A stretch of 64,000 nucleotides of DNA, from contig JBMYSZ010000015.1 of assembly GCA_049603835.1 (NCBI GenBank), forward strand, positions 21,331 to 85,330. The letters run 5' to 3'. A program made the translations under genes and the position numbers. The notes under the pieces were generated by a model. It was given only the letters and a program-made list of their open reading frames with translations, had not been told where the DNA came from and did no database searches. This document shows positions 20,906-28,744 of the stretch, piece after piece. The stretch's first letter is position 1. Each line of letters opens with the position of its first letter. Source of the DNA: Mangrovicoccus sp049603835. Its GTDB lineage: Bacteria > Pseudomonadota > Alphaproteobacteria > Rhodobacterales > Rhodobacteraceae.

Positions 20906-21645
20906 TGGGTCATAAAGTCAATCCGATTGGCATGCGCCTGCAGGTGAACCGCACCTGGGACAGCCGCTGGTACGCCGACACCAAAGATTACGGTGATCTG
21001 CTGCTCGAAGACCTCGCGATCCGTGAGTTCATCGGTAAAGAATGCAAGCAGGCCGGTGTTGCCCGTGTGATCATCGAACGCCCTCACAAGAAATGCCGTG
21101 TGACTGTTCACACTGCACGTCCGGGTGTGATCATCGGCAAAAAAGGTGCTGATATCGAAGTTCTGCGCAAAAAGCTGGCGTCGATGACCGATAGCGAATT
21201 GCATCTGAACATCGTTGAAGTGCGCAAGCCTGAGCTGGATGGTCAGCTGGTGGCGGAAAGCATTGCACAGCAGCTGGAGCGCCGGGTTTCCTTCCGTCGT
21301 GCCATGAAGCGCGCTGTTCAAAATGCGATGCGCATGGGGGCTTTGGGCATTCGTGTGAATGTTGCTGGTCGTCTGGGTGGTGCGGAAATCGCGCGGACCG
21401 AATGGTATCGTGAAGGTCGCGTGCCTTTGCATACTCTGCGGGCCGATATCGATTACGCGACAGCCGAAGCGATGACCCCTTATGGCATCATCGGCATCAA
21501 GGTCTGGATCTTCAAAGGCGAGATCATGGAGCATGATCCAGCAGCCCGCGATCGCAAATCGCAGGAATTGCAGGACGGCCCGACACCGCGTGGTGCAGGG
21601 GGTGGCGATCGCCGCCGCAACCGTGACCGCGATAACGACCGCTGA
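20905..21645 (+). CDS. rpsC: 30S ribosomal protein S3
   Basis: S3 forms part of the mRNA entry channel and helicase activity. The 246 residues begin MGHKVNPIGMRLQVNRTWDSRW and contain the KH-domain motif VIIGKKGADIEVLR. The C-terminal 25 residues are rich in Arg, Asp and Gly (GGGDRRRNRDRDNDR), a disordered tail common in this bacterial class. It overlaps rplV by one base, and rplP follows after 10 bases. Confidence 0.98.
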   Translation: MGHKVNPIGMRLQVNRTWDSRWYADTKDYGDLLLEDLAIREFIGKECKQAGVARVIIERPHKKCRVTVHTARPGVIIGKKGADIEVLRKKLASMTDSELHLNIVEVRKPELDGQLVAESIAQQLERRVSFRRAMKRAVQNAMRMGALGIRVNVAGRLGGAEIARTEWYREGRVPLHTLRADIDYATAEAMTPYGIIGIKVWIFKGEIMEHDPAARDRKSQELQDGPTPRGAGGGDRRRNRDRDNDR

Positions 21646-21655
21646 GGACTAGAAA

Positions 21656-22069
21656 ATGCTACAGCCAAAGCGTACAAAATTCCGCAAAATGCATAAGGGC
21701 CGGATCCATGGCGAAGCCAAGGGCGGTAACCTTTTGAACTTTGGTCACTATGGCCTGAAAGCGACCGAGCCAGAGCGTGTGACTGCACGTCAGATCGAAG
21801 CGGCTCGTCGTGCCATGACGCGTCATATGAAACGTCAGGGCCGGGTTTGGATCCGGATCTTCCCGGATCTGCCTGTGACCTCCAAGCCGGTTGAAGTCCG
21901 GATGGGTAAAGGTAAAGGCTCGGTGGATTACTGGGCTTGCAAAGTGAAACCGGGCCGGATCATGTTCGAGATCGACGGTGTTTCAGAGGGCATCGCCCGC
22001 GAAGCGCTGCGTCTGGCGGCCATGAAATTGCCGGTGAAAACCCGCGTCGTGGTTCGCGAAGACTGGTAA
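21656..22069 (+). CDS. rplP: 50S ribosomal protein L16
   Basis: L16 organises the A-site tRNA binding region of the large subunit. The 137 residues begin MLQPKRTKFRKMHKGRIHG and include RIFPDLPVTSKPVEVRMGKGKG, the loop with the conserved arginine near residue 80. In most bacteria rpmC and rpsQ follow immediately. Here a terminator flanked by repeats follows, and rpmC begins 12.7 kb later. Confidence 0.98.
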   Translation: MLQPKRTKFRKMHKGRIHGEAKGGNLLNFGHYGLKATEPERVTARQIEAARRAMTRHMKRQGRVWIRIFPDLPVTSKPVEVRMGKGKGSVDYWACKVKPGRIMFEIDGVSEGIAREALRLAAMKLPVKTRVVVREDW

Positions 22070-22081
22070 GCCTCTGCCAAT

Positions 22082-22104
22082 GATGGGCATATTGCCCATC
22101 CTAC
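22082..22104 (-). repeat. REP-like palindrome, left copy beside the rplP terminator
   Basis: GATGGGCATATTGCCCATC followed by CTAC, reverse orientation. It is the left member of an inverted pair that brackets the terminator; the right member is at 22165-22187. Confidence 0.82.
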
Positions 22105-22111
22105 GAAATTG

Positions 22112-22146
22112 ACCCCCGTCGTTACTTTAGCGGCGGGGGTTTTTTA
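22112..22146 (+). terminator. Terminator after rplP
   Basis: The stem ACCCCCGTCG (22112-22121) with CGGCGGGGGT (22131-22140) is followed by six further T residues. It ends the rplB-rplP transcript. Confidence 0.9.
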
Positions 22147-22164
22147 ATGTCGCGGATAGTGGGA

Positions 22165-22187
22165 GTAGGATGGGCATTTTGCCCATC
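22165..22187 (+). repeat. REP-like palindrome, right copy beside the rplP terminator
   Basis: GTAGG followed by ATGGGCATTTTGCCCAT and C, forward orientation, is the partner of the copy at 22082-22104. It is followed by the 3-prime end of the convergent DUF1330-like gene. Confidence 0.82.
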
Positions 22188-22232
22188 ATTGCCGTGAGAT
22201 CGCGCGGCGGTTGATGCTCACCACGAAAAGCT

Positions 22233-22700
22233 TTAGCCGAGGCAGAGTGTGGTTTTCTGCGCCTGGCAGGCGGCGATCCGGTGCGGATAAGCGGCGCGAT
22301 AGTCGTCTAGCTCAAACAGTGCCAATAGCGCTTCGGGATTTGGATAGGTGCCAATCGCCACCAAATCCCAATCTTCTTCGCCGCCGATAAAGCTAGCTCC
22401 AAATGGCGCCACGAGCAAAAACCGGCCGCCAATTTTTTCGAGGCTCGGCATGCTCACCGCTGCATAGCGCTGGAACGCGTCTTGCCCCGAAACCGCCGCT
22501 GCATCCGCAGGATCACTCCCTGCAGGATAGGCTGCGATCCCTCGCATTTTAAAGAAATTCACTAGGGTCACCGGCTGATCTTCGGGCAAGTCTATCAGCT
22601 CTGCCCAGGCGGCTTTATTGGGTAAGCCAACGCCCTCATCCCCCCATTTGCCTAGGATAGCCTCAATACGTGCGGCGCGGTTTTGCGATGTCGAATTCAT
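22233..22700 (-). CDS. DUF1330-like protein
   Basis: This is a 155-residue soluble protein. The start (MNSTSQNRAARIEAIL) is placed at 22700 because GGAG lies nine bases upstream; a longer frame to 22772 has no such site. The body has the ferredoxin-like pattern of DUF1330/EthD-type small proteins: VTLVNFFKMR, then FQRYAAVSMPSLEKIGGRFLL, and DLVAIGTYPNPEALLALFELDDYRAAYPHR. Members are often of unknown function or are small oxygenase- or isomerase-like enzymes. It is transcribed divergently from an HxlR regulator, which makes it the likely target of that regulator. Confidence 0.65.
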   Translation of the reverse strand: MNSTSQNRAARIEAILGKWGDEGVGLPNKAAWAELIDLPEDQPVTLVNFFKMRGIAAYPAGSDPADAAAVSGQDAFQRYAAVSMPSLEKIGGRFLLVAPFGASFIGGEEDWDLVAIGTYPNPEALLALFELDDYRAAYPHRIAACQAQKTTLCLG

Positions 22701-22792
22701 GCGTCTCGTCTCCAAAAACTTCCGCCCCTCATGAGCGGTTGCGCAACACCTATTGGCAAAGTACATATTCACAAGTAGGCAATTATTTTTGG

Positions 22793-22816
22793 GGTAGTAC
22801 GCTTTTTGGTACTATT
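22793..22816. promoter_or_regulatory. Candidate HxlR operator
   Basis: TAGTAC (22795-22800) and GTACTA (22809-22814) form a perfect inverted repeat with centres 14 bases apart, immediately upstream of the HxlR start codon and inside the shared divergent promoter region. HxlR proteins bind such GTAC-containing palindromes as dimers. An additional AAGTAC lies at 22759-22764. Confidence 0.6.
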
Positions 22817-22825
22817 GGAGGCCGC

Positions 22826-23197
22826 ATGACCCAGCAAACCCAACAAAACCAGCCCGCCATTCCGGCAACTGCGGCCGGTATGTGTCAGCTGCCATGTCCC
22901 ATGCCCGATATCGTTTCCCTGGTGGGCGGCAAATGGAAACTGATCATCCTGCAAATTTTGGTCTTTGACGGCACGCAGCGTTTCGGTGAACTCAAGCGCC
23001 GCCTTGAGGGTGTCAGCCAAACCATGCTGACCAATCAGCTCCGTGGGTTAGAGGCAGATGGGCTGGTCTTCCGCAAGGTCTATGCCGAAGTGCCGCCGCG
23101 GGTCGAATATAGCGCCACGCCCTTGGCCCAGGATATGCAGCCGGTTTTCTTCGCCTTGCGCGATTGGTGGAAACGAAACCATCCTGAGCCGAAATAA
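22826..23197 (+). CDS. HxlR-family transcriptional regulator
   Basis: The start ATG at 22826 follows TTGGAGG and gives 123 residues. The winged-helix signature of the family is clear: CPMPDIVSLVGGKWKLIILQIL, then RFGELKRRLEGVSQTMLTNQLRGLEADGLVFRKVY and PPRVEYSATPLAQDM. Two cysteines (Cys-x3-Cys-P) near residue 20 precede the helix, as in redox- or electrophile-sensing members. It is divergent from the DUF1330-like gene with an intervening palindrome. The signal is unknown. Confidence 0.88.
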   Translation: MTQQTQQNQPAIPATAAGMCQLPCPMPDIVSLVGGKWKLIILQILVFDGTQRFGELKRRLEGVSQTMLTNQLRGLEADGLVFRKVYAEVPPRVEYSATPLAQDMQPVFFALRDWWKRNHPEPK

Positions 23198-23305
23198 ATA
23201 AAGTAAGTTTCGAATTTAGCCATTAATGCCGCATTTCTCTTCACATTGTTGGCGTGGTAATTGTTTTGACACCCCTCCGCGCTGCAGAAGAGAGCTCTGA
23301 TTTCC

Positions 23306-24304
23306 ATGACAGTTTATGCGATTAATGGCCTTGGCCGCATGGGGAAGCTGATGCTGCGCCCCTTCCTAGAGCGCGGCGGTGAGCTGGCTTTTCTCAATGA
23401 TCTGAACGCCACACCGGAGATGATCGCGCATCTGCTAGAATTCGACACGATCCATGGTCGCTGGCCTGCGGAATTCGGTTTTGATGAAAACTCGATCCAG
23501 ATTGATGGCCTGAAACTGCCGCTGCTCAATGAGGCGCGGATAGAAGATCTGCCACTTGACGGCGTCGATGTGGTGATCGATTGCACCGGCGTTTTCAAAT
23601 CCGAAGCCAAGCTTGCCGCTTATTTCGCCGCCGGGGTGAAGAAGGTTGTGGTCTCCGCTCCGGTCAAAGACGGCCCCACGGCGAATATCGTCTATGGCGT
23701 CAATCAGCACATTTATGATCCGGCCGAACATCAGATCATCACTGCCGCAAGCTGCACAACCAATTGCATCGCGCCAGTGGTGAAGGTTCTGCATGAAGAG
23801 ATCGGTATCAAACACGGCTCGATCACGACCATCCATGACGTGACCAATACGCAAACAATCGTGGATAAGCCCGCCAAAGATCTGCGCCGGGCGCGCTCTG
23901 CGATGAATTCCTTGATCCCTACCACCACCGGTTCGGCCACGGCGATCACCTTGATCTATCCCGAGCTGACGGGGCGTCTGAATGGCCATGCGGTCCGGGT
24001 GCCTTTGCTCAATGCCTCGCTCACCGATTGCGTTTTCGAGATGGAGCGCGAAGTAACCGTCGAAGAGCTGAATGCCCGGTTCAAAGCGGCTGCAGAGGGG
24101 CCTTTGAAAGGGATCTTAGGATATGAAGAGCGACCGCTTGTTTCGGCGGATTACGTAAATGATCCGCGTTCGGGGATCGTCGATGGATTGTCCACAATGG
24201 TGGTCAATGGCACCCAAGCCAAGATCTATGTCTGGTATGATAACGAATGGGGCTATGTGTATCGCCTGGTCGATGTGGCGATGATGGTGGGGGAGGCGCT
24301 TTAA
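23306..24304 (+). CDS. Glyceraldehyde-3-phosphate dehydrogenase, probably the ArsJ-associated type
   Basis: The 332-residue enzyme has the NAD-binding INGLGRMGK at 6-14, the catalytic Cys150 in AASCTTNC, and the downstream TIHDVTNTQ and YDNEWGY motifs. The N-terminal part (MIAHLLEFDTIHGRW) is the pattern I associate with GAPDHs encoded next to arsJ, which form 1-arseno-3-phosphoglycerate from arsenate for export. An ArsJ-type transporter lies convergently 51 bases downstream, which supports this reading. A role in central glycolysis or the Calvin cycle cannot be excluded, since only one copy is visible. Confidence 0.85.
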   Translation: MTVYAINGLGRMGKLMLRPFLERGGELAFLNDLNATPEMIAHLLEFDTIHGRWPAEFGFDENSIQIDGLKLPLLNEARIEDLPLDGVDVVIDCTGVFKSEAKLAAYFAAGVKKVVVSAPVKDGPTANIVYGVNQHIYDPAEHQIITAASCTTNCIAPVVKVLHEEIGIKHGSITTIHDVTNTQTIVDKPAKDLRRARSAMNSLIPTTTGSATAITLIYPELTGRLNGHAVRVPLLNASLTDCVFEMEREVTVEELNARFKAAAEGPLKGILGYEERPLVSADYVNDPRSGIVDGLSTMVVNGTQAKIYVWYDNEWGYVYRLVDVAMMVGEAL

Positions 24305-24355
24305 GCGCCGCCGCTCGGGTTTGGGCCAGGGGCCTCTAAGGGGCTAAGGGGGGTC

Positions 24356-26293
24356 TCAGGCCATTTGCGCCATGGATTGTGGGGCCGGGGCGCGCCGCCG
24401 CTCTGGCATGCGCCGTCTCTGCCGGGGCCGCGCTGTCCCCGCCGGGCTTGACCCGGCGGCTCTTTGCCCAGGGGTTTCGCTATAGCCTTCCGACAGGATC
24501 TGGGCAAAGACCCAATTCATTAGCGCCATGCCAGAAGCCGAAGCCAACACCAAAGGCAGGCCGCCAATATAATAGCTCAGCCCCGAAAGCAGCGTGCCAA
24601 TCAAACGCCCCGCCGCATTGGACATATAGTAAAAGCCTACATCCATGGCGGCGCGATCATCCTTGGTAAAGGCGAGGATGAGATAGGAATGCACCGAGGA
24701 ATTCACCGCAAAGATCGCCCCAAAGATCAGCAGCCCCACCACCAGCACCGCAGTGAGCCAGCCCACCGGCCCGCCAGCGAGTAGCGCGGCAATGGTCAGC
24801 GCCACTGGCACAGTTACCAAAATCCCTGCCCAGCGGCGTGCCAATTGGACAACGTCCTTTAGCTCTTTATCCTTAGCTTTCAGGAATTTCGGCGCATAGG
24901 CCTGCACCGCCCCATAGCCCACCAGCCATAGTGCCATAAAGGCGCCGATCATGAAAAAGGCCATGCGCATTCCTGGCACGGTGCCATCGCTTAGCACCTG
25001 ATAGAAATAGGCGGGGATCCCGACCACAAACCAGGCATCGCGCGCGCCAAAGAGGAAAACTCGGGCGGCGGAGAGAATATTGATATTGCGATCCTTGGAA
25101 AAGACCTCTTGGAATTTCGCCGATTTTCGCCCAGTGGGCAGACCGCGCGGCATAAAGCTAAAGACCAGGCTCAACACCACGGCGAGGGCCACGGCCATGG
25201 AAAGCGTCGCCCCGGTAAAACCCAAAAGCGCCAGCAGAGCAGCGCCAAGCAAAAAGCCCAGCCCCTTCACCGCATTCTTTGAGCCGGTCAGCGCGGCGAC
25301 CCATTTGAACAGCGCGCCTTTCTCTTCCTTTGGTGCCAGCAATTTCACCGCGCTTTTAGAGCTCATCTTGGTGAGGTCTTTCGCAACCCCGGCGCAGCCC
25401 TGCACCACCATCACAAAAGCGACGGAGGCCCAAAGCGCCCAAGCCGGGTTGAGCTGGGCCAGGGCAAGCAGAGCGCCGATTTGCAGCACAAGCCCCGCAT
25501 AAAGCGTGACCGTCAGGCCAAACCGCGCGGCGAGCCATCCCGCGGTCAGATTGGTCACCATGCCCATGAATTCATAGAGTAAGAACATGAAAGCCAGCTG
25601 CACCGGGCTGAAGCCCAAAGTCTCAAAATGTAGCAGCACCAGCATGCGCAAAGCGCCATCGGTGAGCATAAAAGCCCAATAGGCCGCCGTCACGGCAATA
25701 TAAGCGGCAACAGGATTATGGTCGCCGCGTCCATGCAGACGATCTTTCAGCGATGATTTTTGCGGCTGCGTGCTGGTCGCGCCTTCGCCCTTATTCGATA
25801 GGAAAGACAGCTTATCCGCGAAGGGGTTGGCCGGGCCGAAGCCGAATTTTGCGGCGCTAGAAAGAGCGGCAAGGCCGAGACATAGCCCAATAAAGGCCAG
25901 GCCTGCTTGCTGCACCGAGGTGGAAAAAATGGCGACGGTTGAGATGCCAAAAGCCACAACCGTCGTCCAAAGCGCGGAGCTTGTCCAAAAGCTGCTGCTT
26001 GTCTTTGCTTCGGCTCCCGCATCAGGCTTTGGCGTCCAGACTAGGGGAGGGAAGGCATAGCTCCGGCCATTCTTTGTCGCGTCCAGGCTACGCCAGCTGG
26101 GGCGCAATTTCGTGCGCGGCTTGGGGCGATCGACCGAGATTGTCCGCCCTTTGAGCTCGTGCAGCGACACAGAGGACTGACGCGAAGCTGTCGATGCGGC
26201 GGGCCTTGTCTGGGTAGGTTCGGGCACCTGCTTGCGATAGCGCTTTGGCGGGACACGGCGAGACATTTTTGAGGCGGCGCGAGATGCAGACAT
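24356..26293 (-). CDS. arsJ: ArsJ-type organoarsenical efflux MFS transporter with N-terminal extension
   Basis: From about residue 193 the protein matches ArsJ: AAYWAFMLTDGALRMLVLLHF, GVAKDLTKMSSKSAVKLL, FKWVAALTGSKNAVKGLGFLLG and FLFGARDAWFVVGIP, with about 11-12 transmembrane helices. ArsJ exports 1-arseno-3-phosphoglycerate. It normally has about 410 residues; here there are roughly 190 extra at the N-terminus, basic and Ser/Thr-rich to residue 95 and then two extra hydrophobic segments (WTTVVAFGISTVAIF and LAFIGLCLGLAALSS). The last 30 residues are Arg/Pro/Ala-rich and overlap a repeat (24439-24459). The start at 26293 is uncertain. Its partner GAPDH gene is convergent rather than in operon. 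Confidence 0.8.
   Translation of the reverse strand: MSASRAASKMSRRVPPKRYRKQVPEPTQTRPAASTASRQSSVSLHELKGRTISVDRPKPRTKLRPSWRSLDATKNGRSYAFPPLVWTPKPDAGAEAKTSSSFWTSSALWTTVVAFGISTVAIFSTSVQQAGLAFIGLCLGLAALSSAAKFGFGPANPFADKLSFLSNKGEGATSTQPQKSSLKDRLHGRGDHNPVAAYIAVTAAYWAFMLTDGALRMLVLLHFETLGFSPVQLAFMFLLYEFMGMVTNLTAGWLAARFGLTVTLYAGLVLQIGALLALAQLNPAWALWASVAFVMVVQGCAGVAKDLTKMSSKSAVKLLAPKEEKGALFKWVAALTGSKNAVKGLGFLLGAALLALLGFTGATLSMAVALAVVLSLVFSFMPRGLPTGRKSAKFQEVFSKDRNINILSAARVFLFGARDAWFVVGIPAYFYQVLSDGTVPGMRMAFFMIGAFMALWLVGYGAVQAYAPKFLKAKDKELKDVVQLARRWAGILVTVPVALTIAALLAGGPVGWLTAVLVVGLLIFGAIFAVNSSVHSYLILAFTKDDRAAMDVGFYYMSNAAGRLIGTLLSGLSYYIGGLPLVLASASGMALMNWVFAQILSEGYSETPGQRAAGSSPAGTARPRQRRRMPERRRAPAPQSMAQMA
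24439..24459. repeat. Second-family REP-like palindrome inside the 3-prime end of arsJ
   Basis: CCGCCGGG (24439-24446) and CCCGGCGG (24452-24459) flank CTTGA. The surrounding ACCCGG-GGCTCTTT resembles the palindromes at 44634-44656 and 46236-46258. It is translated into part of the arsJ tail (around RAAGSSPAG). Confidence 0.55.
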
Positions 26294-26454
26294 AGGGGAA
26301 CTTCGAAAATCGTGATCAATTCGCCCCAATTTAGCCCGATAACTTTCGAAATGACTACTATTATATCCCGAATATTTTGCAGATCTTGGCAGATTGCGGC
26401 GGGAATGTTACCTAGCGCCAATGCGAATGCGGAGCTTTGAGGTAGCAAGCGGTA

Positions 26455-27774
26455 GTGTCTTCAGCGTCTTCAGTGGCTGCGGTTTGGCCAGCGAAAGAAA
26501 TTTGGCTTTTGGCCCTGCGCGGCGGCGCTTCGGTGCTCAATGGCATTTTGGCGGCCCTCGCTTTGCGGGCCTTCCCCGATCTTGATGCTATCGCCCGGCT
26601 TTCGCCTATTTTTATTCTTTTTGTAGCCATCGCACTGCTCACCGATAGCAATCTGCGAGAGATGCTGCATGGGCATGTGGTGCTGGATTGGGTTAATCGC
26701 CGCTATGACGCTCTCCGGGCGGAAATTTCCCAGGCGCCCAAAGGGATTGCCGCGCTTCGGGCGGTCAATTCTGGGGATCCCGTGGCGCTGACGGGCCATG
26801 TGGCGCTGGCGCTCAATAGTGTCTTTGCGATTTTAGCAGTGCTGGCGGGGCTCGCGATTTTATCGCGGGCGGCCTTTATTTTGCATCTGCTGGCCGTGGC
26901 GGTGATTGCGGCGATTTTATTTGTGGCATGGCTGGAAAAGGGCTTTGCCGCGCGGCTATCGGCTTGGCCGCATCTGCTGCCGAGCTTGGCTCTGGTCACG
27001 ACGATCTTGCAGGTTTTCTTGCTGCCCGCGCTTTTGCCTGGCACCTCGACCGAGATTTTGGCCGGTTGTGCGATCCTTTCCCTGGCCATGGCTTTGCCGA
27101 TCACGCGGATTGCCGATTTGCCCGAAAGCTTTGCGCTTCTGCGCGATTTGCACCAACTGCCCCAGGGGGGGGACGATACGGAAACTCAGCCACCGCCACC
27201 GCCGCTTGGTTTTTCGGTCGATGGGCAAAGCTTTGGCGCGGGGGATTGCCTGGTGATCCATTGCCGAACTGCGGTGCAGCAGCGTCAGATTATGCGTGGT
27301 TTTTCCGGGTCAGAGCCTTTGCCCAGCCATGTCGCCCAAGATCTTGGAGCCCAGGATAGCGCCATGGACGTGGCGCGGATTGCCCAGCAAACAGCCCCGG
27401 TTTTCGCCGATCCTATGCCATTCGTGCCGCCCATCACCGCAAGCGCTGCGCCGATTGCCTTGGGTCCGCTTGCCCATGCTTTGGAGTTGCCCGAAGATAT
27501 CCTGACTTGGCCCGGCGGCTTTTTGCATCTGGAGGATGCTGTGCCAGGACCGGGGCTATTGGGCGCTATTTGCGATCCGCGTCCAGTGATCTTAGCGGAA
27601 ATGCCAAAACGCTTTTTCGGGCCCACAGAGGCGGTGAAACGTCGGGCTTTGCTGGCAGCGGCGGCGAAATCCGGCAAGGTGCTGATCTGTGTCACCCATG
27701 GCGCCGCGCCGCCCGAGCCTAAGGGGGCGAAATTTTTGCTCATCGATCTCACCCAAAAGGCCGCCCAGCCATGA
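26455..27774 (+). CDS. Degenerate ABC exporter: membrane domain with inactive ATPase-like domain
   Basis: The 439-residue protein has a GTG start. Residues 1 to about 215 hold five or six hydrophobic helices. The C-terminal half looks like an eroded ABC ATPase: GFSVDGQSFGAGDCLVIHCR sits where the Walker A segment belongs but lacks GxxGxGK[ST]; PVILAEMPKRFFGPTEAVKRR resembles a Walker B/D-loop region without the DE pair; and LICVTHG keeps an H-loop-like histidine. It should not hydrolyse ATP. The next gene overlaps its stop codon (ATGAG). This is my structural reading; no named family was recognised. Confidence 0.6.
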   Translation: MSSASSVAAVWPAKEIWLLALRGGASVLNGILAALALRAFPDLDAIARLSPIFILFVAIALLTDSNLREMLHGHVVLDWVNRRYDALRAEISQAPKGIAALRAVNSGDPVALTGHVALALNSVFAILAVLAGLAILSRAAFILHLLAVAVIAAILFVAWLEKGFAARLSAWPHLLPSLALVTTILQVFLLPALLPGTSTEILAGCAILSLAMALPITRIADLPESFALLRDLHQLPQGGDDTETQPPPPPLGFSVDGQSFGAGDCLVIHCRTAVQQRQIMRGFSGSEPLPSHVAQDLGAQDSAMDVARIAQQTAPVFADPMPFVPPITASAAPIALGPLAHALELPEDILTWPGGFLHLEDAVPGPGLLGAICDPRPVILAEMPKRFFGPTEAVKRRALLAAAAKSGKVLICVTHGAAPPEPKGAKFLLIDLTQKAAQP

Positions 27775-28619
27775 GCCCGCTTTTCCTGCTTTGGCGCATG
27801 ATCACCGCCCAGCCGCGTATCGGGATCGTTTTGATCTTTCTGTCCATCGCGGCGGCTCAGGTGCATGCCACGCTGCTTTTGCTGATCGTGACGAAAATCG
27901 CTGGGCTGCTCGACTTGGCTGACCGCTCTGTCACGCTTTGGATGCCGCTGCTCACGGGGCTCGCCAGCGTCGCGCTAGAAATCTTTGCGGGCTATTTCTC
28001 GCGGGTGTTTGCGACGGATCTGGAAGAAAAGCTCGACTTGCCCAAACCGATCCTAGAAGAGCATTGCCGCTTGTTGCGCATCGCCTGCGCTTTGGCCTCG
28101 ATCCTAGTGATGCTGTTTGTGTTCAATTGGGGACTGTTTTTGGCGGGAACTGTTTTACTGGCCTCGCTTTTGCGGGCGCTTTGGCGCGCAACGAATGAAA
28201 GCAAACCTGCCATGGAAGAGCAAAGGCGCGCGCAAGCGGTGATCGATGAGAGCCTAGCGCAAATCGCCCAAAGCCCCGATACGGTGCGGGCCTATCCCGA
28301 AGCTGTGCGCGACATGCTGGGGCAAAGCATACGGGCCGATTTCATCGCCGAGGGCCAGCGCGTACATGCGGCCAGCAAAGCCGGGGGGCGGCTGGGCTTC
28401 TGGTCGTTATTTCGCTGGTATATCGTGGTCTTTGCGGCGCTTTTCCTGTTGCCGCAATATGGGCTGAGCCCTCCAACTGTGCTGATCCTTTTGGCCTATC
28501 AATTGGTGTTGCTGGATCAATTCTCTAGCCTTTATCTCGCCCAAGCGCGGCGGATTGAGGCAGGGTCGCCAATGGAGCAAGAGATTTGGCAAGAAGTTGA
28601 GACATTCTTTGTTCGCTGA
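27771..28619 (+). CDS. ABC exporter-like membrane protein without ATPase domain
   Basis: This 282-residue membrane protein has about five or six transmembrane helices arranged as in a type I ABC exporter half: two near residues 15-70, a pair near 100-135, a long cytoplasmic helical stretch (EEQRRAQAVIDESLAQIAQSPDTVRAY, about 145-180, resembling the coupling region) and two near 215-255. It ends without any nucleotide-binding domain. It starts within the stop codon of the preceding pseudo-ABC gene, so the two probably form a heterodimer. Function unknown. Confidence 0.6.
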   Translation: MSPLFLLWRMITAQPRIGIVLIFLSIAAAQVHATLLLLIVTKIAGLLDLADRSVTLWMPLLTGLASVALEIFAGYFSRVFATDLEEKLDLPKPILEEHCRLLRIACALASILVMLFVFNWGLFLAGTVLLASLLRALWRATNESKPAMEEQRRAQAVIDESLAQIAQSPDTVRAYPEAVRDMLGQSIRADFIAEGQRVHAASKAGGRLGFWSLFRWYIVVFAALFLLPQYGLSPPTVLILLAYQLVLLDQFSSLYLAQARRIEAGSPMEQEIWQEVETFFVR

Positions 28620-28744
28620 TTGATTTTTAGCTAGCCTTAGGTCAATGATTTGTTGAAAAGCGCTTTGTTGATCCTCTGGCATCATACAAAGTGCAGGGGC
28701 CATGAGGGCCCGATCTGATTTGGGCCAGACTTAAGGTGATTTCT

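Noticed and set aside
27285..27866. Minus-strand 193-codon frame opposite the pseudo-ABC gene
   Set aside because: There is no ribosome binding site or homology, and it conflicts with overlapping coupled genes on the plus strand.
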